From Mollicutes bacterium (GTDB lineage Bacteria; Bacillota_I; Bacilli_A; Izemoplasmatales; Izemoplasmataceae), in the NCBI GenBank assembly GCA_003555335.1, contig PWHD01000049.1, positions 62,001-126,000 of the forward strand: a stretch of 64,000 bases of DNA. Direction: 5' to 3'. This document shows positions 52,571 to 62,400 of this stretch, in pieces. Below the pieces are notes generated by a model that was not told the origin of the DNA, ran no database searches, and saw only the letters and a list, made by a program, of their open reading frames with translations. The position numbers and the translations under genes were made by a program. Each line of letters opens with the position of its first letter. Within the stretch, counting starts at the first letter, position 1.

Positions 52571-55520
52571 GTTCTTTAGCCTCTTTGTTCATCGTCGAAA
52601 GCAAGCTTCTGAGCCTGATGTTGACGGCACCGAGGTTGGAAATCTCATCAATCTTGATCTGGGTGTAGAGTTTGTTGTTGGCTTCGAGGAGTTCCTTCAC
52701 CTCATCGGTGGTGATGGCGTCGAGACCGCAGCCGAAACTCACAAGCTGGACCAGGTTGACCCGGTGGTCCATCGCGGCGATCACACGGGCGGCGTCGTAA
52801 AGACGGGTGTGGTAGGTCCACTGGTTCAAGACGTTGACAGTTCTTTCGTCGGCCAGGTGGTTGATGGCGTCCTCGCTGATCAGCACGACGTTGAGGCTGC
52901 GGATCAGTTTGGGGATGCCGTGGTTGACCTCGGGGTCGATGTGGTAGGGTCTGCCGGCGAGAATGACGGTGTTCAGATTGTTCTCCTTCGCATAGGCGAG
53001 GGCTCTTTCGCCTTCCTTCTGGACATCCTCTCTGAATTCGAGATAAGACGTCATGCCCTGGTCGAAGGCTTTTTTCAGTTCTTTCTTGCTGGCGTTCAGA
53101 TGGGGTTTGAGCAGCTTTTGCATGGTGTCGACGAACTTGTTTTTATCATTCAGGGTGAGATAAGGCTGCATGAAGTGACCGAGGTCAAGATGCGTCATGT
53201 TCGCTTCGATGACTTCGGGGTAGTGCGCGACGACAGGACAGTTGAAATGGTTGTCACCGTGGTCTTTTTCTTTGAAGTTGAAAGCCATGTTCGGATAGAA
53301 GATGAAGTCGGGTTGCTTCATATAGAGGGATTCGATATGACCGTGGACGAGTTTCGCCGGGTAACAGATGGTGTCGCTCGGGATGGAGTCCTGGCCTTTT
53401 TCATAGAGTTTCTTCGTCGAGCGGTGACTGTAGACGACCTTCGCACCGAGCGCATCGAAAAACGGTTGCCAAAACGGAATGTTTTCATACATGTTGAGCG
53501 CGAGCGGAATGCCGACGGTCTTCTTGTATGCTTTCGACGCATCCGGCTGATAGCCCATGAGTTTGTCGTATTTGTAAAGATAGAGATTGGGAACGCCGTC
53601 GAAAGATGTCTTGATGCCGGCGCCCTTCTCGCACCGGTTGCCGCTGATGTATTTCTTGTCGCCGAAGATGTTGACAGTAAGCGGGCACAGATTCTCGCAA
53701 AGCCTGCACACGGCGCGCTTTGCGGTATAGGTGAAATTCTCGAGTCCCTCGGTGTCTAGAATCAGGGAGTGGTTGTCCGGGCGGGCGTGTTCACGGGCCA
53801 GAATCGCGGCGCCGAACGCACCCATCAGACCGGCGATTTCGGGTCTGGTGACTTCGACTTCGGTTTCCCTTTCGAATGCACGCAGGACCGCATCGTTTTT
53901 GAAGGTACCGCCCTGGACGAGAATCTGGTCGCCGTATTCTTCTTTGACGTCGTGGGCACGGATGACTTTATAAAGCGCATTTTTGACAACGCTCACTGCG
54001 AGCCCCGCGGAGATGTCCTCGGTTTTCGCGGCTTCCGATTGCGCTTGCTTGACGCTCGAGTTCATGAAAACGGTACATCTTGAACCGAGGTCGACCGGCG
54101 TCTCCGCACTGGTCGCGATTTTCGAGAAATCCTTGATTTCATAGCCGAGCGACTCGGAAAAGGTCTCGATGAAAGACCCGCAACCGCTACTGCAGGCTTC
54201 GTTGAGGACAATCGAAGTGATAACGCCGTTTTCGACCTTGAAACATTTCATGTCCTGTCCACCGATATCGACGATGAAGCCGACGTCCTTGTTGAAGACC
54301 TTGGCCGCATTGTAATGACAGATGGTCTCGACCTCGCCACCGTCCAAGTTGAAGGCGTGTTTGATCAGTTCCTCGCCGTAGCCGGTCGAGAAGGACTTCT
54401 TGAGCAGGATGCCGGCGTGCAGTTTGCCGTAGAGTTCCTTGAGCGCGTTTCTGACGATGTCGACGGGGTTGCCGCGGTTGTGGGCATAATACTGATGGAG
54501 GATTTCATTGTTCTCTCCGATCAGAATCAGTTTGGTCGTGGTCGACCCGGCGTCGATGCCGAGATAGGCGTTGCCATGATAATCCTTGATGTCCATGCTC
54601 GGCAGGGTGGCCTTCGCATGGCGCGCTTTGAACGCCCTATAGTCCTCGGGCGTTTCGAAAAGCGGTGCGATGGTCGGTCGCGCCTTCTTCTTGTGTTCTT
54701 TTCGGTAGGTTTTGATGCGCTCGATGACGTTTTCGATGGCTAGCGGTTCTTCCTTGGCCTCGAGTGCCGCGCCGAAAGCGACGAACACTTCGCCGTTTTC
54801 AGGAATGAACACATCTTTTAACTCGAGTGATTCGATGAAGCGCTTGCGCAGCTCGCTCGAAAAGGTGAGCGGGCCGCCCAAAAAGGCGATTCTACCGGCG
54901 ATTTTCCTGCCCTGTGAGAGCCCGCCGATGGTCTGATTGACGATGGCTTGGTAGATGGACGCGGCGATATCGCTTTTTCTGGCGCCCTGGTTGAGGAGCG
55001 GCTGGATATCGCTCTTGGCGAAAACACCGCAACGTGAGGCGATGTCATAGAGTTTGTCGAAATCTTTCGCCAGTTCGTTGATGCCGGCGGCATCGGTGTC
55101 CAAAAGCGCGGCCATCTGGTCGATGAAGGCGCCGGTTCCGCCGGCGCACGTACCGTTCATGCGCTGTTCGACATTCGCGCCGTCAAAGAAGATGATTTTC
55201 GCATCCTCGCCGCCGAGTTCGATACAGACATCGATATCGTCGACATGATGTCTCAAGGCAGTGGTGGCGCTGATCACTTCCTGGGTGAATTGGGCCTTGA
55301 TGTTCTTGGCCAACGTCAAGCCGGCGCTTCCGGTGAAGTTGATGTGCATCTTCTGGTTCCCGAAGCGTGACTGCAGGTCTTCAAACATCGTCTTGAGCGA
55401 AGCGGAGATGCTGCTCATGTGACGGTTGTAGCTTTGATGTCTTATATTGTTCTTTATGTCGAGGACGACGGCTTTGATGGTGGTACTGCCAATATCGATT
55501 CCTACCCTTAGTTTTTCCAT
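52557..55520 (-). CDS. Double BadF/HgdC-type activase with DUF2229 region, plasmalogen-synthase-type
   Basis: 987 residues with two ASKHA ATPase modules: DIGSTT at residues 9-14 and DAGSTTTK from 323. Each has the paired cysteine motifs of dehydratase activators: C125 (NGTCAGGTGAF) and C164 (SRCGVFAKSD), then C443/C447 (ACSSGCGSF) and C482 (SRCTVF). A cluster CRLCENLC (605-612) with C630 and a DUF2229-like C-terminal part follow. Known activases drive ATP-dependent one-electron transfer to a dehydratase. GAGGGGTG precedes ATG 55520. It heads the unit with the dehydratase-like gene and tgt. Confidence 0.82.
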   Translation of the reverse strand: MEKLRVGIDIGSTTIKAVVLDIKNNIRHQSYNRHMSSISASLKTMFEDLQSRFGNQKMHINFTGSAGLTLAKNIKAQFTQEVISATTALRHHVDDIDVCIELGGEDAKIIFFDGANVEQRMNGTCAGGTGAFIDQMAALLDTDAAGINELAKDFDKLYDIASRCGVFAKSDIQPLLNQGARKSDIAASIYQAIVNQTIGGLSQGRKIAGRIAFLGGPLTFSSELRKRFIESLELKDVFIPENGEVFVAFGAALEAKEEPLAIENVIERIKTYRKEHKKKARPTIAPLFETPEDYRAFKARHAKATLPSMDIKDYHGNAYLGIDAGSTTTKLILIGENNEILHQYYAHNRGNPVDIVRNALKELYGKLHAGILLKKSFSTGYGEELIKHAFNLDGGEVETICHYNAAKVFNKDVGFIVDIGGQDMKCFKVENGVITSIVLNEACSSGCGSFIETFSESLGYEIKDFSKIATSAETPVDLGSRCTVFMNSSVKQAQSEAAKTEDISAGLAVSVVKNALYKVIRAHDVKEEYGDQILVQGGTFKNDAVLRAFERETEVEVTRPEIAGLMGAFGAAILAREHARPDNHSLILDTEGLENFTYTAKRAVCRLCENLCPLTVNIFGDKKYISGNRCEKGAGIKTSFDGVPNLYLYKYDKLMGYQPDASKAYKKTVGIPLALNMYENIPFWQPFFDALGAKVVYSHRSTKKLYEKGQDSIPSDTICYPAKLVHGHIESLYMKQPDFIFYPNMAFNFKEKDHGDNHFNCPVVAHYPEVIEANMTHLDLGHFMQPYLTLNDKNKFVDTMQKLLKPHLNASKKELKKAFDQGMTSYLEFREDVQKEGERALAYAKENNLNTVILAGRPYHIDPEVNHGIPKLIRSLNVVLISEDAINHLADERTVNVLNQWTYHTRLYDAARVIAAMDHRVNLVQLVSFGCGLDAITTDEVKELLEANNKLYTQIKIDEISNLGAVNIRLRSLLSTMNKEAKEHGEA

Positions 55521-55759
55521 TTGGAACACCCCTCTTGTTTCATTCATGATGTGAGCGATCTATAAACATATTTGCCTGGATGCATTGTTGGGATAGCCTA
55601 CGATAATTATATACCAAAGCGCCCTTAAATACTACCTTTTGCAAGATATTTTGTTGCGTTCAAACGCATTTCTAATTAAAGGAACATCAATATTGTGATG
55701 GTTTTTTGCGTTAATAATTAATTTTTTTAATATGTAAATTGATTTTTTATATCAATTAT
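55521..55759. other. AT-rich divergent regulatory region
   Basis: About 360 bases separate the divergent activase and SHOCT-like genes, including the plus-strand promoter described separately. On the minus side TATATAAT near 55602-55611 probably gives a leader of about 90 nt before ATG 55520, without a good -35. No frame with a ribosome binding site was found. An inverted repeat (55737-55757) abuts the plus-strand promoter. Confidence 0.5.
55737..55757. repeat. Inverted repeat AATTGAT-n7-ATCAATT
   Basis: Perfect 7-bp arms around a T-rich 7-nt centre end two bases before the -35 of the SHOCT-like operon. It could be an activator or repressor site or only AT-rich promoter-upstream DNA. Confidence 0.45.
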
Positions 55760-55788
55760 TTGACAATTTCATACGGCTGTTATATAAT
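55760..55788 (+). promoter_or_regulatory. Consensus SigA promoter of the SHOCT-like/DUF2089 operon
   Basis: Perfect TTGACA (55760-55765), 17 nt, perfect TATAAT (55783-55788). The leader is about 90 nt. It is the best match to consensus in the window, so strong or tightly repressed expression is expected. Confidence 0.9.
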
Positions 55789-55882
55789 GAAACCATCATC
55801 GAAGAAAACTTTTCGTTTTTCTCAAATAAAATTCCGTTATTCTGGATAAGAATGGGGAATTTCTAAAGAAGGTGGTGGACGG

Positions 55883-56257
55883 ATGCACGAAGGTGAAGTT
55901 CTTCAAGCGCTTCATTCAGGCGAATTGTCCGTGGATGACGCTTATGCCAAGCTTTATCCACCTGTCGCAAAGGCGGCGCAACCGGTCAACATGAAAAATC
56001 TGAAGCGCGCTCATTTCATAAGGATGCGCATCTATCTTCCAGAAGAGTCCGCGGGATTGAACCTGTTTTTGAAAACACTGTTTATCTTACCTGTTCCAAT
56101 CCGTTTAGTCAACTTCGCATTACGATTTGTGAAGATCCCCCAAAAATACGGAAGCGATTTCTCAGTCGATGAAATCAAGGCACTACTCAAATATTCAAAA
56201 GGAACCAGAATCAATGTCGTCACGGATGACGCCATCGTAAAAATCGCAATCGATTGA
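55883..56257 (+). CDS. SHOCT-like N-terminal motif protein of unknown function
   Basis: 124 residues. Residues 4-23 (EVLQALHSGELSVDDAYAKL) form a short helical hairpin like that at the start of YvlB/SHOCT-like proteins. The middle reads IRMRIYLPEESAG and contains a moderately hydrophobic stretch (LFLKTLFILPVPIRLVNFAL, residues about 63-82), then an alpha/beta tail ending DAIVKIAID. AAGGTGG precedes ATG 55883. First of three genes sharing the helical motif. No function is known; an envelope-stress role is inference from related operons. Confidence 0.75.
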   Translation: MHEGEVLQALHSGELSVDDAYAKLYPPVAKAAQPVNMKNLKRAHFIRMRIYLPEESAGLNLFLKTLFILPVPIRLVNFALRFVKIPQKYGSDFSVDEIKALLKYSKGTRINVVTDDAIVKIAID

Positions 56258-56281
56258 CCATAATACCAAGGAGGAATAATG

Positions 56282-56662
56282 ATGCAAAAATACGTCATCG
56301 GCGAATGCCCGATTTGTGACCATGACCTGTTCGTCACCAAACTGCAATGTTCCAACTGCCACACCGAAATCAGTGGAGAGTTCCAGCTTTCAAAATTCAA
56401 CTATCTTACCAAGGAACACCTTTACTTCATCGAACTTTTCATCAAGAACAAAGGCAACATCAAGAAACTCGAGAAGGAACTCAAAGTCTCTTATCCTACG
56501 GTCAAGAAGATGATGAGCGAAGTCATCGAGAGCCTCGGCTACAAGGTCGATGACGCCGACGATGACGACGAAATCTCCCAAAAGGACAAAGACGCCATCC
56601 TTGATAAACTCTCCAAGGGTGAGATCAGCAGCGAAGAAGCCTTACGGCTTTTGAAGGAGTGA
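56282..56662 (+). CDS. DUF2089 family protein
   Basis: 126 residues. The N-terminus has a zinc-ribbon-like GECPICDHDL and LQCSNCHTEISGEF (four cysteines), then a helix-turn-helix-like segment (KLEKELKVSYPTVKKMMSEV) that suggests DNA binding, an acidic linker (DDADDDDE), and a C-terminal hairpin ILDKLSKGEISSEEALRLL matching its neighbours' motif. Probably a regulator of its own operon. GGAGG is 7 nt before ATG 56282 (an ATG three bases earlier is closer). Confidence 0.85.
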   Translation: MQKYVIGECPICDHDLFVTKLQCSNCHTEISGEFQLSKFNYLTKEHLYFIELFIKNKGNIKKLEKELKVSYPTVKKMMSEVIESLGYKVDDADDDDEISQKDKDAILDKLSKGEISSEEALRLLKE

Positions 56663-56666
56663 TTCT

Positions 56667-57044
56667 ATGGCACAGGAGAAACTGAAGATTCTCGAAATGA
56701 TCCAAAACAAGACCATCACGCCCCAGGAGGGCGCTGAACTCCTGCGCGCCATCGAAGAGGACAAAAAGGTCGAGCTGAAACCACCGAAGAAAGAAGCCTT
56801 CAAGATGCTAAAGATTCGCATCAAGAGTTCCGATGGCGACAAGGTCAACGTACAGATCCCACTCGAATTCGCCAAGGTGGCACTCCGTAGCAAAAAAGGC
56901 ATCCCCAAACTCAACAAACTGGACGAGATGGACCTCGACATCGATTTCGACCAGATCATCGACATGATCGAACAGGGCACCATGGGCAAGATTGTCGACA
57001 TCGAATCCGGTGACGGCGATATTGTCGAAATCATCATTGAATAA
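56667..57044 (+). CDS. SHOCT-like domain protein
   Basis: 125 residues. Residues 7-25 (KILEMIQNKTITPQEGAEL) form the same helical hairpin as in the two preceding genes; then a beta-rich segment LKIRIKSSDGDKVNVQIPLE and a acidic C-terminal part with a repeated I-D-I pattern. The layout resembles YvlB-type proteins without their DUF4097 part. GGAGTG precedes ATG 56667, 4 nt after the DUF2089 stop. Likely interacts with its neighbours. Confidence 0.8.
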   Translation: MAQEKLKILEMIQNKTITPQEGAELLRAIEEDKKVELKPPKKEAFKMLKIRIKSSDGDKVNVQIPLEFAKVALRSKKGIPKLNKLDEMDLDIDFDQIIDMIEQGTMGKIVDIESGDGDIVEIIIE

Positions 57045-57050
57045 TAGATG

Positions 57051-57077
57051 AAAAAGCGGCGAATGCCGCTTTTCTTT
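57051..57077. terminator. Terminator between the SHOCT-like operon and queA
   Basis: AAAAAGCGGC pairs with GCCGCTTTT around GAAT, followed by CTTTT; usable in both directions. Confidence 0.85.
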
Positions 57078-57079
57078 TG

Positions 57080-58135
57080 TCATTTTTTCTCTTCTTCAAC
57101 GATTGACGGGTCGTCGGTGAGGAACATCGCATCGCCGAATGAGAAAAAGCGGTAGCGCAACTTGATGGCCGCTTGGTAGGCGCGCATGATGTTTTCCTTG
57201 CTGGAAAATGCGCTCACCAGCATCATCAGCGTCGATTGCGGCAGATGGAAATTGGTCAAAAGGCAATCGACGACCCTGAAGTTGAAACCCGGATAGATGA
57301 AAAGCGCGCTTTTCGCGCTTTCGGCTCTGACAACGCCCTCGGTGTTGCCGGTCTCTAAGGTGCGCATCGAGGTAGTACCGACCGCGATCACCCGGCGGCC
57401 TTCTTCTTTCGCTTTGTTGATAGCGCGGGCGGCCGCTTCCCCGATCGAATAGTATTCTTCGTGCATCTTGTGTTTCTCGACGTCGTCAACCTTGACGGGT
57501 CTGAAGGTCGCAAGACCCACATGAAGGGTGATGGTGACAATCTCGATGCCGTTTTTTTCTAGATGTTCCAGGTAGTCCTCGGTGAAGTGCAGGCCCGCCG
57601 TTGGTGCGGCCGCACTTCCCTTTTGCTTACTGTAGACGGTCTGATACCTGTCTTTTTCCTCGAGCTTTTCATGGATGTAAGGAGGAAGCGGCATCTCCCC
57701 CAGAGAATCGAGAATCTCATAGAGAATGCCCTCATAGATGAGCCTGAAATCACGCAAGCCTTCTTCCTTTTCGGCGACACATTCCATGACGAGGCGGTTG
57801 TCGCCGAAGACGATACGGTCATGTTTTTTTATCTTTCTGGCTTTTTTGACAAGGCATTCCCAGACATGGTCCTTTTTCTCATTGAGAAGCAAAACCTCGA
57901 TGATCGCGCCCGTTTTTTCCGTGGTGCCGATAAGTCTTGCGGGAAGCACCCGGGTATCGTTCAGGACGAGAACATCGCCTTTTTTGAGGTAACGGTGCAG
58001 ATTGCTGAAGTTCTCATGAACCATCCCGCCACGCTTGCGCGACATCACGAGCAATCTTGAAGACAGTCGGTTTTCAAGCGGCGTCTGGGCGATCAGATCT
58101 TCTGGGAGGCTGTAGTCGAAATCACTGGTTCTCAT
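57080..58135 (-). CDS. queA: S-adenosylmethionine:tRNA ribosyltransferase-isomerase
   Basis: Converts preQ1-tRNA to epoxyqueuosine-tRNA using SAM. 351 residues with [21 protein letters not shown] start, [25 protein letters not shown] and a C-terminal [13 protein letters not shown]. The start ATG overlaps the ruvB stop (ATGA). Acts after tgt, which is encoded at 50 kb. Confidence 0.96.
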   Translation of the reverse strand: MRTSDFDYSLPEDLIAQTPLENRLSSRLLVMSRKRGGMVHENFSNLHRYLKKGDVLVLNDTRVLPARLIGTTEKTGAIIEVLLLNEKKDHVWECLVKKARKIKKHDRIVFGDNRLVMECVAEKEEGLRDFRLIYEGILYEILDSLGEMPLPPYIHEKLEEKDRYQTVYSKQKGSAAAPTAGLHFTEDYLEHLEKNGIEIVTITLHVGLATFRPVKVDDVEKHKMHEEYYSIGEAAARAINKAKEEGRRVIAVGTTSMRTLETGNTEGVVRAESAKSALFIYPGFNFRVVDCLLTNFHLPQSTLMMLVSAFSSKENIMRAYQAAIKLRYRFFSFGDAMFLTDDPSIVEEEKK

Positions 58136-59139
58136 TTGAACAACCCGCCCTGGAATGGTTTTTTCAGATGTTCGTAGGCTTTTTCCGTCGCTTGGCGGCC
58201 CCTCGGTGTCCGCTTGATGAAACCGAGTTTGAGCAAGTAGGGCTCATAGACATCCTCGATGGTGGTAACTTCCTCGGCGATTGACGATGCCAGACTCTCG
58301 ACACCGACCGGACCGCCGCCGAATTTATCGATCAGGCCCTCGAGATAGTCGTGGTCCTTCTGATCCAGACCGAGACGGTCGATCTGCAGTTTCGAAAGGG
58401 CCATCTTCGTGATTTCAAGATCGATGACACCGTCATTGAGGACGTCGGCGAAATCACGGATCCGTCTGAAAAGGCGGTTGACGATACGCGGAGTGCCACG
58501 GCTTCTTCTGGCGAGTTCCACAACACTCGCCGCTTCGATGACGGTGCCGTAGATGCGGGCCGTGCGCCGGCAGATCGCCTGCAGGGACTCCTCATCATAG
58601 TATTCGAGTTTATGGACCACACCGAAACGGTCGCGCAGTGGCGCGGTCAGATCGCCGTAGCGCGTGGTCGCGCCGATCAAGGTGAAAGGCGGCAGATCGA
58701 CACGAATCGACTTCGAGGTCTCGTCCTTGCCGACAATCAGATCGATTGCGAAATCCTCCATCGCCGGATAGAGCACCTCTTCGACGACCCGGGGCAGGCG
58801 GTGAATCTCGTCGATGAAAAGAATGTCTCCCGGTTCGAGACTCGTAAGCAAGACCGCGAGATCGCCGCTTTTTTCAATTGCGGGACCGCTCGCGACTTTG
58901 ATGTTGGCACCGACCTCGTTAGCGACGATGTTCGCAAGCGTGGTCTTTCCGAGACCGGGCGGTCCGTAAAAAAGCACGTGATCCAAGGACTCGCGGCGGT
59001 TCTTCGCAGCCCTTATGAAGATATCCATCATCTCTTTGACATGGGTTTGTCCGATATATTCGCTCAGATAACGCGGTCTGAGCTCGATCTGTTCGACGTC
59101 CTCTTTGAGGGCTTCGCCGGATAGGATTTCATCTTTCAT
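58132..59139 (-). CDS. ruvB: Holliday junction helicase RuvB
   Basis: AAA+ motor for branch migration with RuvA. 335 residues: [18 protein letters not shown], Walker [13 protein letters not shown], Walker [11 protein letters not shown], arginine-finger region [18 protein letters not shown] and a C-terminal winged helix with [19 protein letters not shown] precedes ATG 59139; in-frame sequence upstream is not coding. Followed by queA with overlap; ruvA is elsewhere. Confidence 0.96.
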   Translation of the reverse strand: MKDEILSGEALKEDVEQIELRPRYLSEYIGQTHVKEMMDIFIRAAKNRRESLDHVLFYGPPGLGKTTLANIVANEVGANIKVASGPAIEKSGDLAVLLTSLEPGDILFIDEIHRLPRVVEEVLYPAMEDFAIDLIVGKDETSKSIRVDLPPFTLIGATTRYGDLTAPLRDRFGVVHKLEYYDEESLQAICRRTARIYGTVIEAASVVELARRSRGTPRIVNRLFRRIRDFADVLNDGVIDLEITKMALSKLQIDRLGLDQKDHDYLEGLIDKFGGGPVGVESLASSIAEEVTTIEDVYEPYLLKLGFIKRTPRGRQATEKAYEHLKKPFQGGLFK

Positions 59140-59242
59140 GGTGTCACCTCTTAAAAACCGGACAACTGCCGGTGTTTTTCGACGGCAATGGGCGGAAATC
59201 CGTTTCATCGAAACACCGCGCGTCACTGCCTGCACAGTACCC

Positions 59243-59271
59243 ATTGTAATGAGTTTGAGACCATCTGTCCA
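59243..59271 (-). promoter_or_regulatory. SigA promoter of ruvB-queA
   Basis: TGGACA (59266-59271), 17 nt, TACAAT (59243-59248) on the minus strand; leader of about 100 nt. Confidence 0.55.
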
Positions 59272-59356
59272 CCATTTTCATGGCGGAAGTTTCGGAATCA
59301 TCATCCAACTTCGCACGGTTGAGCAGACATCGCATATAATTATTGATTGTTGTAGC

Positions 59357-59385
59357 GTTGTTTTTAGGATGTGCCTGTGATAAAA
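59357..59385 (+). promoter_or_regulatory. SigA promoter of the coiled-coil gene pair
   Basis: TTGTTT (59357-59362), 17 nt, TAAAAT (59380-59385), followed by further AT-rich TATA sequence and an AGGAGG site before 59434. Confidence 0.55.
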
Positions 59386-59433
59386 TATACTATATTGTGA
59401 ATTGTTTTATCCTTATATGTCAGGAGGCAGACC

Positions 59434-62400
59434 ATGGCTAGAATAAAAGACGACACCGGCGGATTAGAAAAGACACTCTACGCCATCGAGACCGGGATAC
59501 AGAAGCAGATCACACCGCTTCAAAAGAACATCGAATCGCTCAAGAAGCGTTCCGATAAAATCCTTTCATCGGCCCAAAAGACATTCCAGGAGAATGAAAA
59601 AGCCTACCAAAACGACCTTCGACTAACCCAAAAGGACCACGCACAGACGATGGAGAAGACCGTGAAGGCGCATGATGAGGACATCAAAAAACAAGAAACC
59701 ATCCTTGAGAAAGCGAAAAAGGATGTCGACCGCAAAATAAAATCCCTAAGCACTGACCATGAGGAAAAACTCAAGTCCCTCAAAACAGAAATCGAGACCA
59801 TCGAAAAAGAAAAGGACCGTGCGCTCGCTGAAATCGAGCTCAAGCACCAGGAAACAACCCAGGTCTACGGTGAAAAACTGAAACTCTACGAAGACAATCT
59901 CAGGCAGAACCGCGAAAAATACCAGAAAAAACTCGCGAAACTCATCAAAAAGATCAGAAAAGCCCACGCCCATGAACAAAAGAATCTTGAGAATTTAGAA
60001 GACATCCTCGACAAGGATTTCGACGCGCTTGAAACCACGTTTGACGAAGAGAACCAGGCCATCAGGGATGAGCTTGGCGAAGAAAACAGCGCGGTCGAAT
60101 ACGAGGTCAATGCACTCAGAAAAAGCATCAACACCACCATCCGCGAACTACGCGCCTATCTGAGCAAGACCGGCGGCGAACTGAAAAAGCCCTTCGACGC
60201 CTTCAATGGCATTCTTGACGATGCCGACCGGACCGTCGCTTCCTTTCTTGAGACATTCCTCAAGGACCTCGAATTCGACACCCGTAACGAGACGCACCGT
60301 CTGAAGGCTCTGCTCAAACCCAAGGGCGAAGAAAGCATCGACAAAAAAACCCATGATGATATCAACCGTCAGATCGAACTCAACCATATGCGCAAGAAGG
60401 CCCTCAGCGACCACGCAAATCAAATCGAAAAGATGACGAAGGATACCTCAAAGATGTTCAAAGAAACCGCCCAGAGAACCTTTTTGACACTCAAAGGCGA
60501 GTTCGACGAACACGAAAAACTCCTCAACAACCATCAATCCAAAGTCAAAAAGAAACTCGACATCTTTCAAACCGCCACACCCGAGCTTTTCAACAAGCTC
60601 GGCGCTTTCTTGGATGAAAGCCACCCCAAAGCCAATTTCGATGCCCTCAAGGCGCTTTTCAAATCCCTTTTCAAAGCGCTCCATGAATTTGAGAATGAAC
60701 GGATCACCCACCTCATCAACACCACCAACACCGTCCAGGACTACTACGACGAGATGGATGAGATCCGCTTCTTTTTGGATACCAAGGACGCCCGCAAGGA
60801 AATCAGCACCACCAAGGAACGCATAGACGCCGAACAAAAGGACGCCGCCCTGCGCTATGACATGAAGCTGAGCCAGAAAAGACACGAGAAAAAGCGGGAG
60901 GAAATCGATCTTGATTTCCTGATTCAGGAACACGAAGCCCTGAACAGTGTCGAAATCGAAAAAGAGCTTCAGACCCTCAACGATTTGATCGCCACGAAAA
61001 AAGCCGTGCTTGAGACCCTCGAGACCGAGTTTGAAAAGGAGAAAGCGGCGCACCTCTACGTGCTTCGCAAGAACCAGGCCGGTACGGATAAATCGCAACT
61101 CGAAACCCGCAGGACCATCGACCTCGAAATCCTGTCGAACAAAAAAGAAATCAACCACATGGAAGCCGAGAAGAACTACACGATGCGCAAAGCCGAACTC
61201 GAGACCCAGAAAGAAAACGACGCCGAACGGCTCGCCTTGGGAAAAATGCAGGAAGACCACGCCCTAAAGCGCATCGAAACCCAGATAAGAACCAAGGAAG
61301 ACCGGATCGACAAGCAGTACGAGGAAAGCCGGGAAAACGCCCGCGACAAATACGAAGAAGACAAAAGAGACCTGGAAGACGCCATCGCCGAGGAAAAGAA
61401 AAGACACGAAAACAATCTTAAATTCATCGAGCAGGCCTACGAACGCGAAAGTGCGAAGGCAAGAGCCACCATCGAGGATGTCCGCAGCATGGTCGATGCA
61501 CGCTTGAATCCGGTGAGCCAAAAACATAAGGACCTGCTCACCCGGATCCATTCCTACAAAGAAACCTTCAAACAGACCGCCACTTCTCTCAAAGACACAT
61601 TGAAGATCGTCGCGCCACCCTTCAGAAGCGAATTGATCGAACACATCCACAACACAACCAGAAATTTAGAAGAGGCCTACACCTTTATCAAGGAAATCGA
61701 GGATAAGCAGGTCGATGAATCCGAGACCAAGGAAAAAAAGCGGAATCTCGAGCACCAGAAAATCGACACCTGGTACAAGGAAAGTCTCAAGGATCTTGAA
61801 ACCCAGGAAGAGACGATCATCAGGGACATCGAGACCACGCTCGAACGCCCCGTTGAAACGATGCGCCGCAATGAAGCCATGCAGCTACGTGCGGTCAAGG
61901 CACTTATGCGCCACTGCGCAGAGCGCCTTGAAACCATACTGAACGATTACCACAAACAGACCAAGGAAACCATCAACAGCCTCTTCAAACCGTTTGTCGA
62001 ACATGACGAGCAGTTGCTTGAAAAAGCGAAACACTCGCTCACACTCGCCAAGGAAGAGGAGAAAAGACGGTTCAAGGAAGTCCTCGCCCCGCTGAGCGAA
62101 AACGGAGCCGCGATTCTCAAAGACTATGAGAAAGCCATCGACGCCATCGAAGAGAAGGCACGCGAAGAAAAAGAGACAACCATGAAAGACCTCTATCAGC
62201 TTTGCAAGGAGAAAACCGACAGTCTCGATAGAATCAAGGACAGAATCGCGAACCTCGACGAGACCTATCTCGACAAGAAAAAAACATTGCATGCGGAAAC
62301 CGAGGCTGAAAAAGAGGATATCAACAACCGTAACGCCCAACGCAAAGAAGCCATCGAAAATCGCTACCAAGCGCAGATGCGCAAAGTCGACGAACGGCTC

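Noticed and set aside
52494..53759. A 421-codon open frame opposite the activase gene
   Set aside because: Antisense shadow: Val/Glu/Gly-rich, no family features, no ribosome binding site, while the minus-strand gene has clear motifs.
55521..55759. A small gene in the divergent gap
   Set aside because: The stretch is AT-rich with frequent stops in all frames and no ribosome binding site followed by a start.
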